59,334 nt of DNA, from NCBI GenBank assembly GCA_946412355.1, contig CAMKGX010000006.1, positions 1 through 59,334 of the forward strand, read 5' to 3'. The position numbers and the translations under genes were made by a program. Below are positions 50,517 to 58,927 of the stretch, piece after piece (position 1 is the first letter of the stretch; each line of letters starts with the position of its first letter). The notes under the pieces are model-generated. The model saw only the letters and a program-made list of their open reading frames with translations. It searched no databases and was not told the origin of the DNA. Source of the DNA: an uncultured Clostridia bacterium. GTDB taxonomy: Bacteria > Bacillota > Clostridia > Oscillospirales > Oscillospiraceae.

Positions 50517-50571
50517 TTGCTTTATGATAATGTATATGGTACAATTAACAAAATAAATTAGGTTTGCAAAC
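50517..50571 (+). promoter_or_regulatory. Promoter and palindrome of the fused Mo hydroxylase
   Basis: TTGCTT (50517-50522), a 17-base spacer and TACAAT (50540-50545), followed in the 71-base leader by the palindrome GTTTGCAAAC (50562-50571). Confidence 0.5.
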
Positions 50572-50616
50572 GAATTTTTGCCACAATAATTCACTATCGG
50601 GGGAAGGGGCGTCATC

Positions 50617-53202
50617 ATGGCGGTATTTACTGTAAACGGGAATACGGTCAGCGTGGAGAAGAACCAGAAGCTGCTGCGGTTTCTCCGGGACGAACTGAAG
50701 CTGACCAGCGTGAAGGACGGCTGCAGCGAGGGCGCCTGCGGCACCTGCCACGTGCTGATCGACGGCAAGCTGACGAAAGCCTGCGTGCCCCAGACCGACA
50801 AGCTGGAGGGCAAGAGCATCATCACGGTGGAGGGCCTTTCGGCGTGGGAAAAAGAGGTGTACACCTTTGCCTTTGGCGAGGCCGGCGCCGTGCAATGCGG
50901 CTTCTGCATCCCCGGCATGATCATGGCGGCAAAGTCCCTCATTGACGTGAATCCCGACCCTACCCGGGAGGAGTGCCGCTACGCCATTCGCAACAATATT
51001 TGCCGCTGTACCGGTTATGTGAAAATCATTGACGGCATCATGCTGGCCGCCAAATATTTCCGGGAGGGCAAGCTGCCCCGGCCTGCGGAGGACGACTACC
51101 AGGTGGGCAGCCGCGTCCACCGCATTGACGTGGCGGAGAAGGTGCAGGGCTACGGACAGTACCCCGACGACATCTACGTGCCCGGCATGTGCTACGGCAG
51201 CGCCGTCCGGGCGGCCTATCCCCGGGCCCGGGTGCTGTCCATTGACACCGCTGAGGCGGAGGCGCTGCCCGGTGTGGTGTGTGTGCTGACGGCCAAGGAC
51301 GTGCCCGGCAAGAACTACGTGGGCCACATTAAGAAGGATCAGCCCACGCTGATCCCGGTGGGGGAGATCACCCACTACTTGGGTGACGCCATCGCACTGG
51401 TGTGCGCCAGGGACCGGGAGACGCTGGAGGAGGCCAAGAAGCTGGTGAAAGTGGAGTACGAGGTTTTGCCCGCCGTACACAACCCCACCGAGGCTATGGC
51501 ACCGGACGCGCCGCTGGTATTTGAGACAGATCAGAACAACGTACAGGCCCACAAGCACGTGTCCCGGGGCGACGCCGACGGGGCCATCGCGAAAAGCAAG
51601 TACGTAATTCACGAGAAATTTGAAACGCCCTGGACGGAACACGCCTTTTTGGAGCCGGAGTGCTGCGTGGCGCTGCCCCTGGAAAACGGCGGGGTGAAGC
51701 TGCTGACCACCGACCAGAGCGCCCACACCACACAGCACGAGTGCGCCGCCATGCTGGGGGTGGACTTTGACCACTGCCTGGTGGAGAACCAGCTGGTGGG
51801 CGGCGGCTTCGGCGGCAAGGAGGACATGTCGGTGCAGCACCACGCGGCGCTGATCGCCTACGTGGCCCGGGTGCCGGTGAAGGTGAAGCTGACCCGGCAG
51901 GAGTCTATTTTGATTCACCCCAAGCGCCATCCCTTCTGGATGGATTTCACCATGGGGTGCGACGAAAACGGTATCATCCAGGGTGTGAAGGCCAGCGTGA
52001 TTTCCGATACCGGCGCCTTTGCCTCCCTGGGCGGGCCGGTGCTGGAGCGAGCCTGCACCCACGCGGCGGGGCCCTACGCCTACGAGAATTTTGAGATTAC
52101 CGGCGACGCCTACTATACCAACAATCCCCCGGCAGGCGCGTTCCGGGGCTTCGGCGTGACCCAGACCTGCTTTGCCACGGAGACCCTTTTGAACATGATG
52201 GCGGACAAGGTGGGCATCTCCCCCTGGGAGATCCGCTACCGCAACGCCATTCGTCCCGGCGGCGTGCTGCCCAACGGCCAGATTGTGGGGCCGGAGACGG
52301 GCCTGGTGGAGACGCTGGAGGCGGTGAAGCCCTACTACGACGAGGCCGTGAAAAACGGCGACCCGGTGGGCCTTGCCTGCGCCATGAAGAACGCCGGCGT
52401 GGGCGTGGGACTGCCGGATTGGGGGCGGTGCAAGCTGATCGTGGAGGACGACGGCAAGGTGCACATCTACTCCGGCGCCTCCTGCATCGGCCAGGGCCTT
52501 GGCACGGTGCTGGTGCAGATGGTGGTGACCAACGGCCACATCAAGCCCTCCGATATTGTGTATGAGCGCAGCAACACCTGGATCGCCCCGGACTCCGGCG
52601 ACACCTCCGGCTCCCGCCAGACGCTGATTACCGGCGAGGCCTGCCGCCGGGCCTGCGAAAAACTGGTGACGGCCATGGAGGGCAAGACGCTGGCCGACCT
52701 GAAGGGCCAGGAGTTTTACGGCGAATATCTGGCGGCCACCGACCCTCTGGGGGCAGACGTGCCCAACCCGGTGTCCCACGTGGCCTACGGCTACGCCACC
52801 CAGGTGTGCATCCTGGACCGGGAGACGGGAAAGGTGAAGCAGATGGTGGCGGCCCACGACGTGGGCAAGGCGGTGAATCCGTTGAGCTGCGAGGGGCAGA
52901 TCGAGGGCGGCGTGGTGATGTCACTGGGCTATGCGCTGACGGAGCGGTATCCCATCGACGACAACTGTAAGCCCACCGCCAAATACGGCATGCTGGGCCT
53001 GTTCCGGGCCCCGGACGTGCCGCCGGTGAAGGCCATTGTGGTGGACAAACCGGGGCTGGACAAGGCCAACGGCGCCATCGGCATCGGCGAGATCACCTCC
53101 ATCCCCACGGCTCCCGCCATCGCCGACGCCTACTTCCGGCTGGATGGAGAGCGGCGGTTTAAGCTGCCGCTGGAGAACACGCCTTATCAGCGGAAAAAGT
53201 AA
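50617..53202 (+). CDS. Selenium-dependent xanthine dehydrogenase-type hydroxylase, 2Fe-2S and Mo domains in one chain
   Basis: An 861-residue fusion. Residues 1-140 form two 2Fe-2S domains (C36, C41, C44, C56; C94, C97, C129, C131). The rest is the molybdopterin part, with GGFGGKEDMS, GAFRGFGVTQTC, CIGQGLGTVLVQ and the catalytic Glu in GIGEITSIP. No FAD domain is fused. This layout matches the Se-dependent Mo hydroxylase family found beside selD/yqeB. It would hydroxylate purines or other N-heterocycles, the electrons leaving through a separate partner. No in-frame TGA is seen. Confidence 0.93.
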   Translation: MAVFTVNGNTVSVEKNQKLLRFLRDELKLTSVKDGCSEGACGTCHVLIDGKLTKACVPQTDKLEGKSIITVEGLSAWEKEVYTFAFGEAGAVQCGFCIPGMIMAAKSLIDVNPDPTREECRYAIRNNICRCTGYVKIIDGIMLAAKYFREGKLPRPAEDDYQVGSRVHRIDVAEKVQGYGQYPDDIYVPGMCYGSAVRAAYPRARVLSIDTAEAEALPGVVCVLTAKDVPGKNYVGHIKKDQPTLIPVGEITHYLGDAIALVCARDRETLEEAKKLVKVEYEVLPAVHNPTEAMAPDAPLVFETDQNNVQAHKHVSRGDADGAIAKSKYVIHEKFETPWTEHAFLEPECCVALPLENGGVKLLTTDQSAHTTQHECAAMLGVDFDHCLVENQLVGGGFGGKEDMSVQHHAALIAYVARVPVKVKLTRQESILIHPKRHPFWMDFTMGCDENGIIQGVKASVISDTGAFASLGGPVLERACTHAAGPYAYENFEITGDAYYTNNPPAGAFRGFGVTQTCFATETLLNMMADKVGISPWEIRYRNAIRPGGVLPNGQIVGPETGLVETLEAVKPYYDEAVKNGDPVGLACAMKNAGVGVGLPDWGRCKLIVEDDGKVHIYSGASCIGQGLGTVLVQMVVTNGHIKPSDIVYERSNTWIAPDSGDTSGSRQTLITGEACRRACEKLVTAMEGKTLADLKGQEFYGEYLAATDPLGADVPNPVSHVAYGYATQVCILDRETGKVKQMVAAHDVGKAVNPLSCEGQIEGGVVMSLGYALTERYPIDDNCKPTAKYGMLGLFRAPDVPPVKAIVVDKPGLDKANGAIGIGEITSIPTAPAIADAYFRLDGERRFKLPLENTPYQRKK

Positions 53203-53232
53203 AAGAGTAACGGCGGCTGACCGTTACTCTTT
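53202..53232. terminator. Terminator between the fused hydroxylase and mocA
   Basis: AAAGAGTAACGG pairs with CCGTTACTCTTT; the convergent mocA frame ends inside it. Confidence 0.75.
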
Positions 53233-53823
53233 GTGGGTTCCCATTTGATTTTCCAGGCGGCGCAGCGCCTCCGGGGTGTCCACGTCCTCCAGTTGGGGGG
53301 CGCTGACCTCCATTAAAAGAAGGTTTTCCTCATGGCGGCGGATGACGGCGCTGCCGCCGGTGTCGCCGGTGAGGGATTTCAGAGCACTGAAATAGTCCCG
53401 AGGGAAGAGGCAGGGATTGCCCCGGACGCCGTTGTGGGCGGCGGCCACGATATGGCCGGGATGAGCGTGGTAGAAGTCGATGAGATCCGCCACGGTCTGC
53501 CGCGTTAAGAGGGGTTGGTCGGACACCAGAAACAAAATGGCGTCGCAGCTTGCCTCCAGCGCTTCCACGCCCAGGCGAACGGTGCGGGAGGCGCCATCCT
53601 CCGGGCGGTCATTGACCACCACGGCAAGGCCCCGACTTTGGGCCAGGGCAGCGATTTCCGGGTAACCGGTGACCACCACGGCGCTATGCAGCTTTTCCGC
53701 AGGTACGGCGTCAAGGGCCCGCTGGGCCAGGGTAACGCCGTCCAGAGGAGACAGCAGTTTATTTTTCCCGAAGCGCCTGGCGCCGCCGGCGGCCATGACT
53801 ACGCAGCCGATTTTCGTTTTCAT
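53224..53823 (-). CDS. mocA: MocA/YgfJ-type molybdenum cofactor nucleotidyltransferase
   Basis: A 199-residue NTP-transferase. MAAGGARRFGKNKLLSPLDG is the nucleotide-binding loop, with LVSDQPLLT and RGNPCLFPRDYF following: the MocA/YgfJ family that adds CMP to molybdopterin for hydroxylases. It is placed between two Mo hydroxylases and is divergent from xdhA. AGGTGATG precedes the ATG. CMP rather than GMP is inferred from the family. Confidence 0.92.
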   Translation of the reverse strand: MKTKIGCVVMAAGGARRFGKNKLLSPLDGVTLAQRALDAVPAEKLHSAVVVTGYPEIAALAQSRGLAVVVNDRPEDGASRTVRLGVEALEASCDAILFLVSDQPLLTRQTVADLIDFYHAHPGHIVAAAHNGVRGNPCLFPRDYFSALKSLTGDTGGSAVIRRHEENLLLMEVSAPQLEDVDTPEALRRLENQMGTHKE

Positions 53824-53842
53824 TTTGCATCACCTGAGTTAC

Positions 53843-53872
53843 AATGTAGCAAAGATAGTGTTCACAAGTCAA
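53843..53872 (-). promoter_or_regulatory. Promoter of mocA
   Basis: TTGACT (53872-53867), an 18-base spacer and TACATT (53848-53843) on the minus strand, in the 87-base gap shared with xdhA. Confidence 0.5.
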
Positions 53873-53910
53873 GGATAATTATTCCCATCCTCTAAAGGAG
53901 GCAGAACGAC

Positions 53911-56226
53911 ATGAGCAACGTAGGTAAGAGCGAAATCCGAGTAGACGCCTTTGACAAGGCCACCGGGCGCACCAAGTACTATGAGGACCGGATGCCTGCG
54001 GATGCGCTGTACGTGCGCATTAAGCACGCCGACATCGCCCACGGCATGGTGAAGGCCGTGGACAAGGCGGCGGCGGAGGCTATCCCCGGCGTGGTGAAGG
54101 TGCTGACGTGTTTCGACGTGCCGGACATTCCGTTCCCCACGGCGGGCCATCCCTGGTCCATGGACCCGGGGCACCAGGACGTGGCGGACCGCCATCTCCT
54201 GAACCGGCACGTGCGCTATTGGGGTGACGACGTGGCGGTGGTCATCGCGGAGAACGAGGTGGCTGCCAACCAGGGCGTGCGTGCGCTGAAGGTGGAGTAC
54301 GACGTGCTGCCCTTCGTGCTGGACGCCCAGAAGGCCATGGAGGAGGGGGCGCCCCAGCTCCATGAGCGGTTCCCCGGCAACGTGCTGAAGCACACCGACA
54401 TGAAAAAGGGCGACTATCAGAAGGCCATCCGGGAGCCGGGACTCATTAAGGTGGAGGGGTGGTACGACACTCCCACGGTGCAGCACTGCCACATTGAGAA
54501 CTTCGGCTGCTTCGCCTATGAAAACGGCGGCCGGCTGACGGTGGTTTCCTCCACCCAGATTCCCCACATCATCCGCCGGGTGGTGGGCCAGGCGTTGGGC
54601 CGGCCCTGGGGCGATATTCAGGTGATCAAGCCCTATATCGGCGGCGGCTTCGGCAACAAGCAGGACGCGCTGTATGAGCCGCTGTGTGCCTGGTGCTGCA
54701 CCCAGGTGGGGGGCCGGTGCGTGCGTCTGGACTGCGCCCGGGAGGAGACCTTCGTCTCCAACCGCGTGCGCCACGCCATCCGGTTCCACATTGTGACGTG
54801 GCTGCGGAAAAACGGCGACATCGCCGCCAGGAAGGTGGAGTGCTTCTCCAACCAGGGCGCCTACGCCTCTCACGGCCATTCCATTGTGGCCAAGGCCATG
54901 GGCTCCTTCCCCCAGCATTATCCCTGCGACAACATGGAGTGCGACGCCTGGACGGTGTTTACCAACCGGCCGGCGGCAGGCGCCATGCGGGGCTACGGCA
55001 TGCCCCAGGCGTCATTTGCCGATGAGGCCAATATTGACGACTGCGCGGCGGCGCTGGGGATGGATCCCTACGAGTTCCGCCAAAAGAACGTGATGCCCCA
55101 GGGCTTCCACGACGCCTTTTCCGGTAATACCAACTATTACGATTCCTTCCGCCAGTGCATGGAAAAAGGCGCGGCGTACATCGATTACGAGCGGAAAAAG
55201 GCGGAATTTGCCAAGGATACGGGCCCTATTCGCCGGGGCATCGGCCTGGCTACCTTCTGGTATAACACCGCCGTGTATCCCATCTCGTTGGAGACCTCCT
55301 CCAACCGGATGCTGCTGAATCTGGACGGCACGGTGAACTACCAGTGCGGCGAGACGGAGATCGGCCAGGGCGCCGACACGGCTTACGCACAGATGGTGGC
55401 GGAGGCGGTGGGCTTGAAGAGCTACCGCGACGTTCACGTTATCTCCTGCCAGGACACCGACGTGACGCCCACAGGCCTTGGCGCGTATGCCTCCCGGCAG
55501 ACGTACGTGGCGGGCTTTGCCATTCGCCAGACGGCGGACATTCTGCGCAAGAAGATTCTGGATTACGCCTGTGAGGTGACACGGCAGGCGGTGGGGAATA
55601 TGGACATTGTGGACGGAAACATCATCCGCAAGGGTGACGGCAGCGTGCTGATGAGCCTGCGGGAGCTGGCCATGACGGCGCAGTATAACCCCGTTCACAG
55701 CGAGCATATCACCGCCGAGAGCACCTACACCATCCGCAACAACGCCTACTCCTTCGGCTGCACCTTTGCCGAGGTGGAGGTGGACATCCCTATGTGCAAG
55801 GTGACGCTGAAGAACATCGTGAACGTTCACGACTGCGGCAGCCTTATCAACCCCGCTCTGGCGGCGGCACAGGTACACGGCGGCATGTCCATGGCCATCG
55901 GCTACGGCCTGTCCGAGCAGCTATTGTTCGATGAAAAGACGGGTAAACCGCTGAATAATAACCTGCTGGACTACAAGCTGTCCACCGTGATGGACCACCC
56001 CCATCTGGAGGCGCAATTTGCGGAGAACCCGGAGCCTACCTCTCCCTTTGGCACCAAGGCGCTGGGCGAGCCGCCGGCCTGCTCCGGCGCGCCGGCTATC
56101 CGCAACGCCATTTTTAACGCCACCGGCGTGGCCATTGACCACAACCCCATCAATCCCCACGTGCTGTTTGCGGAGTTCACCAAGGCAGGGCTCATCAACG
56201 ATCCCTGGCGGAGTAAGGAGGACTGA
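53911..56226 (+). CDS. xdhA: Xanthine dehydrogenase molybdopterin-binding subunit
   Basis: A 771-residue Mo subunit without Fe-S domain. IGGGFGNKQDAL, AGAMRGYGMPQASF, CGETEIGQGADTAYAQM and the C-terminal LGEPPACSGAPAI with its catalytic Glu are the hydroxylase blocks. AAAGGAGGC precedes the ATG. It forms a three-subunit enzyme with the FAD and 2Fe-2S proteins directly downstream (3 bases, then overlap). Xanthine/hypoxanthine are the likely substrates, but other N-heterocycles are possible. Confidence 0.95.
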   Translation: MSNVGKSEIRVDAFDKATGRTKYYEDRMPADALYVRIKHADIAHGMVKAVDKAAAEAIPGVVKVLTCFDVPDIPFPTAGHPWSMDPGHQDVADRHLLNRHVRYWGDDVAVVIAENEVAANQGVRALKVEYDVLPFVLDAQKAMEEGAPQLHERFPGNVLKHTDMKKGDYQKAIREPGLIKVEGWYDTPTVQHCHIENFGCFAYENGGRLTVVSSTQIPHIIRRVVGQALGRPWGDIQVIKPYIGGGFGNKQDALYEPLCAWCCTQVGGRCVRLDCAREETFVSNRVRHAIRFHIVTWLRKNGDIAARKVECFSNQGAYASHGHSIVAKAMGSFPQHYPCDNMECDAWTVFTNRPAAGAMRGYGMPQASFADEANIDDCAAALGMDPYEFRQKNVMPQGFHDAFSGNTNYYDSFRQCMEKGAAYIDYERKKAEFAKDTGPIRRGIGLATFWYNTAVYPISLETSSNRMLLNLDGTVNYQCGETEIGQGADTAYAQMVAEAVGLKSYRDVHVISCQDTDVTPTGLGAYASRQTYVAGFAIRQTADILRKKILDYACEVTRQAVGNMDIVDGNIIRKGDGSVLMSLRELAMTAQYNPVHSEHITAESTYTIRNNAYSFGCTFAEVEVDIPMCKVTLKNIVNVHDCGSLINPALAAAQVHGGMSMAIGYGLSEQLLFDEKTGKPLNNNLLDYKLSTVMDHPHLEAQFAENPEPTSPFGTKALGEPPACSGAPAIRNAIFNATGVAIDHNPINPHVLFAEFTKAGLINDPWRSKED

Positions 56227-56229
56227 GCC

Positions 56230-57120
56230 ATGTATGATATGAAGGCGTTATATGAGGCCGGCAGTGTGGAGGAGGCCATCGCGCTGCGTCTGGCCCACCC
56301 CGAGGCACAGATCATCGCCGGCGGCTCCGACGTGCTGGTGCAGATGCGGGAGGGCAAACGGGCCGGGAAGGAACTGATCTCCATCTATGGGATCGACGCG
56401 CTGCGGGGCGTGACCATCGACGAGGAGGAGAACATCCGCATTGGTTCGCTGACCAGCTTTTCCCACATCACGAAAGACCCCATCATCCAGCGATACTGCA
56501 ACGTGCTGGGTCAGGCGGTGGACCAGGTGGGCTCGCCCCAGATACGCAACATCGGCACCATCGGCGGCAATACCTGTAACGGCGTTACCTCTGCCGACTC
56601 CGCCTCCACGCTCCACGCCTGGGAGGCGATTGTGGAGCTGACGGGGAAGAACGGTGTTCGCCGGCTGCCCATCCATGATTTCTACATCAAGGCGGGCACC
56701 GTGGACATCCGGGCCGAGGAGGGCGAGATTCAGACCGCCATCCTCATCCCCAAGGCCAGCTACGAGAACTGCTACGGACACTATATTAAATACGGCCTGC
56801 GCAACGCCATGGAGATCGCCACCCTGGGGTGCAGCGTCAACGTGCGGCTCAGCCCGGACAAGTCCACCATTGAACGGTGCCGCATTGCCTACGGTGTGGC
56901 GGGGCCGGTGCCCATGCGGGTGCCTACCGCCGAGGCGGTGGCAAACGGGGCCAAGCCTACGGAGGCGCTGGTGGAGGCCTTTGGCAACGCCGTTATTGAG
57001 GACATCAACCCCCGTGACTCCTGGCGCGCCAGCAAGGCGTTCCGCCAGCATATCGCCGTGGAGATGGCGAAGCGGGCGCTGCGGGAGTCCATTATCCTGG
57101 CGGGAGGTGAGCTGGCATGA
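56230..57120 (+). CDS. xdhB: Xanthine dehydrogenase FAD-binding subunit
   Basis: A 296-residue protein of the FAD_binding_5/CO-dehydrogenase flavoprotein family: AQIIAGGSDVLVQMREGK and QIRNIGTIGGNTCNGVTSAD bind FAD; a C-terminal CODH-type domain follows. It passes electrons from the Fe-S subunit to NAD or another acceptor. It starts 3 bases after xdhA and overlaps xdhC by 4 bases (ATGA). Confidence 0.95.
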   Translation: MYDMKALYEAGSVEEAIALRLAHPEAQIIAGGSDVLVQMREGKRAGKELISIYGIDALRGVTIDEEENIRIGSLTSFSHITKDPIIQRYCNVLGQAVDQVGSPQIRNIGTIGGNTCNGVTSADSASTLHAWEAIVELTGKNGVRRLPIHDFYIKAGTVDIRAEEGEIQTAILIPKASYENCYGHYIKYGLRNAMEIATLGCSVNVRLSPDKSTIERCRIAYGVAGPVPMRVPTAEAVANGAKPTEALVEAFGNAVIEDINPRDSWRASKAFRQHIAVEMAKRALRESIILAGGELA

Positions 57121-57614
57121 GCGTACAGTATAAGGTTGTCCGCTGCAACATCAACGGAAAAGACGTGGAGCGGGTGGTGGACGTGCGGGCCTCGCTGACC
57201 GACATGCTCCGCAACGACTACCATCTGACCTCTGTGAAAAAGGGATGTGAGGTGGGCGAGTGCGGCGCCTGCAACGTGCTGATCGACGGCGAGTGCTTCA
57301 ACTCCTGCATCTATCTGGCAGTGTGGGCCGAGGGCAAGCACATCCGCACCCTGGAGAGCCTGTTGGGCCCCGACGGCGAGCTCAGCGACATCCAGCAGGC
57401 CTTTGTGGACGAGGCCGCCATCCAGTGCGGCTTCTGCACACCGGGCTTCATTATGACGGCGGTGGAGATTCTGGAGGCGGGGAAGCTGTACAGCGACGAC
57501 GAGCTGCGCAAGCTGCTGTCCGGTCACCTGTGCCGCTGCACCGGCTATGAGAACATTTTGCGGGCGGTGAAAAAGACCATGTACCGCCGCCTGGGGAAAG
57601 AGATCGACTTCTGA
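57117..57614 (+). CDS. xdhC: Xanthine dehydrogenase 2Fe-2S subunit
   Basis: A 165-residue electron-transfer subunit with two 2Fe-2S clusters: C44, C49, C52, C64 (plant-type; KKGCEVGECGACNVL) and CGFCTPG with CRCTGYENI. It completes the xdhABC hydroxylase. In this gene order xdhC means the Fe-S subunit, not the sulfur-insertion chaperone that other species name XdhC. Confidence 0.95.
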   Translation: MSVQYKVVRCNINGKDVERVVDVRASLTDMLRNDYHLTSVKKGCEVGECGACNVLIDGECFNSCIYLAVWAEGKHIRTLESLLGPDGELSDIQQAFVDEAAIQCGFCTPGFIMTAVEILEAGKLYSDDELRKLLSGHLCRCTGYENILRAVKKTMYRRLGKEIDF

Positions 57615-57627
57615 CACGTGGCTATGT

Positions 57628-57655
57628 AGGCCCCGTCCTCCAGAGGATGGGGCCT
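57628..57655 (+). terminator. Terminator of xdhABC
   Basis: AGGCCCCgTCC pairs with GGAtGGGGCCT, followed by CTT, 14 bases after the stop. Confidence 0.75.
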
Positions 57656-57665
57656 CTTGCCGCGT

Positions 57666-57881
57666 TTAGCAGGCAATCTGCTCTACGCAGTCGGCGGTGA
57701 CCTGAGGCGGCAGGCTCAGGGTCATGATGCCGTTATAGTGGACCCGGACGCACTGACCGCAGGAAAAGCGGCAGGCGCCATCGTAAAACACCACTACGTC
57801 CTGGCAGCCATCCCAGTTACGCACCAGAAGCTGACCGTCCTCTACGGAGCGGACGGTGCCGCGAAAACACACGTTATTCAT
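57666..57881 (-). CDS. Small hypothetical beta-rich protein
   Basis: A 71-residue protein with alternating hydrophobic strands (GTVRSVEDGQLLVRN, QDVVVFYDG), Cys at 5, 26, 37, 41, 44, 65 and 71, and a C-terminal MTLSLPPQVTA. It could be a small OB- or SH3-like barrel; CRFSCGQC might bind metal. GAGGAGG lies 7 bases before the ATG. It is divergent from the NifX-like gene, and the shared region has an imperfect inverted repeat. No family recognised. Confidence 0.65.
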   Translation of the reverse strand: MNNVCFRGTVRSVEDGQLLVRNWDGCQDVVVFYDGACRFSCGQCVRVHYNGIMTLSLPPQVTADCVEQIAC

Positions 57882-57883
57882 TT

Positions 57884-57964
57884 ATTTACCTCCTCTCCAC
57901 ACCCCATCCTATGCGTGTCTTGTCTTGGCGGTGTGGGGAGGTGGAACAGCGTAAAGGAGTTATT
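57884..57964. promoter_or_regulatory. Divergent control region with inverted repeat
   Basis: ACCTCctCTCCACACC (about 57889) and GGTGTGGgGAGGT (about 57930) form an imperfect inverted repeat across the gap between the two divergent genes; the left arm includes the ribosome site of the small gene. No clear -35/-10 pair was found. Confidence 0.35.
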
Positions 57965-58414
57965 ATGAGAATTGCAGTAACCTATGAAAACGGCGGAATC
58001 TTTCAGCATTTCGGCCACACGCAGCAGTTTAAGGTGTATGACATTGAAAACGGCGCTGTGGTAAATCAGCAGGTGGTGGACACCAACGGCCAGGGCCACG
58101 GGGCGCTGGCGGGCTTTTTGCAGATGGGCCGGGTGGACGCTTTGATCTGCGGCGGCATCGGGCCCGGGGCCCAGATGGCGCTGCGGGAGGCGGGCATCAG
58201 GCTGTACGCCGGCGTGGCGGGCAGCGCGGACGCCGCCGTGCAGGCGCTGCTGGACGGAAACCTGCCCTATGTGGAGGGCGCCACCTGCGACCATCACGGC
58301 GAGGGACACGACTGCGACCATCACGGCGAGGGACACGACTGCACCCATCACGGCGAGGGACACGACTGCACCCATCACGGCGACCACAGCTGCGGGCACC
58401 ATGGCTGCCATTGA
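57965..58414 (+). CDS. NifX/NifB-like Fe-Mo cofactor-binding domain with His/Cys tail
   Basis: A 149-residue protein. Residues 1-105 are the dinitrogenase iron-molybdenum cofactor domain: RIAVTYENGGIFQHFGHTQQFKVYD, then VDALICGGIGPGAQMAL. Residues 108-149 are a tail of repeated CDHHGEGHD/CTHHGEGHD units ending HSCGHHGCH, rich in metal ligands. No nitrogenase genes are nearby. Such domains bind metal clusters; with the Mo genes beside it, a role in Mo or other metal handling is plausible. AAAGGAG precedes the ATG at 57965. Confidence 0.88.
   Translation: MRIAVTYENGGIFQHFGHTQQFKVYDIENGAVVNQQVVDTNGQGHGALAGFLQMGRVDALICGGIGPGAQMALREAGIRLYAGVAGSADAAVQALLDGNLPYVEGATCDHHGEGHDCDHHGEGHDCTHHGEGHDCTHHGDHSCGHHGCH
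58286..58387 (+). repeat. 27-base tandem repeat encoding the His/Cys tail
   Basis: Units at 58286, 58313 and 58340 are 27 bases each and almost identical, with a shorter fourth unit at 58367. They stay in frame, each coding CxHHGEGHD. Confidence 0.9.
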
Positions 58415-58438
58415 CTGCGGCAGGCCGATGATTAGCTT

Positions 58439-58927
58439 ATGAAAATCCGCATTATCGGCGGGCCCGGCAGTGGAAAGACCACGCTGGCGCGGCAGCTCTC
58501 CCGGGAAACGGGAATCCCTCATTTTGATCTGGACGACATCCAGTGGGATAACGCCGGGAATTACGGCACAAAAAGGGACGCCGGGGAGCGGGACGCCCTT
58601 CTCGGGGAGATAATGAAGCGTAAGGACTGGATTATCGAGGGCGTGTATTACGCCTGGTGCGGCGAGACCTTCGCGGCGGCGGACAGGATTTATCTCCTGA
58701 CCGTGCCGCGGCGGGTGTATCGGTATCGCTTGATTCGGCGCTTTATCCGGCGTAAGCTGGGTTGGGAGCCGGGAAAGCAGGAAAGCCTGCGGTCGCTGCG
58801 GGAGCTGCTGCGGTGGGCGGACAAGTTTCAGCAGGTGAATCTCCCGGCAATTCGGGAGCTGCTGGCGCCTGTTTGGGATAAGGTGGTGGAAGTGGGGCAG
58901 GGCGGACAGCGCCCTGGGCCAGCGTGA
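58439..58927 (+). CDS. P-loop kinase-like protein (FlaR/topology-modulation type)
   Basis: A 162-residue NTPase. RIIGGPGSGKTTLARQLS is the Walker A, FDLDDIQW follows as in adenylate-kinase-like small-molecule kinases, and the Arg-rich RVYRYRLIRRFIRRKLG is the lid. Relatives are called DNA topology modulation or FlaR proteins without clear function. The ribosome site is weak. The last 8 codons (GGQRPGPA) run into the repeat-rich DNA, so the C-terminus may have been replaced by repeat sequence. Confidence 0.82.
   Translation: MKIRIIGGPGSGKTTLARQLSRETGIPHFDLDDIQWDNAGNYGTKRDAGERDALLGEIMKRKDWIIEGVYYAWCGETFAAADRIYLLTVPRRVYRYRLIRRFIRRKLGWEPGKQESLRSLRELLRWADKFQQVNLPAIRELLAPVWDKVVEVGQGGQRPGPA

Noticed and set aside
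50545-52857. A 770-codon open frame opposite the fused molybdenum hydroxylase
   Set aside because: It mirrors the codon pattern of the G+C-rich sense gene, is rich in His, Gly and Val without motifs, and has no ribosome site. Similar long antisense frames lie opposite many genes here, for example at 19458-20978, 24442-25773, 33749-35131 and 35993-37261.
49395-53202. Selenocysteine codons in SelD or the hydroxylase
   Set aside because: SelD has Cys at position 17, and both frames run full length without an internal TGA, so no recoding is needed.
57965-58285. A nitrogenase cofactor gene indicating nitrogen fixation
   Set aside because: No nifHDK, nifE or nifN genes are present, and this domain occurs widely in non-fixing anaerobes.
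58286-58387. Regular 27-base repeats considered as a CRISPR array
   Set aside because: The units are contiguous without spacers and stay in frame as a His/Cys-rich protein tail.
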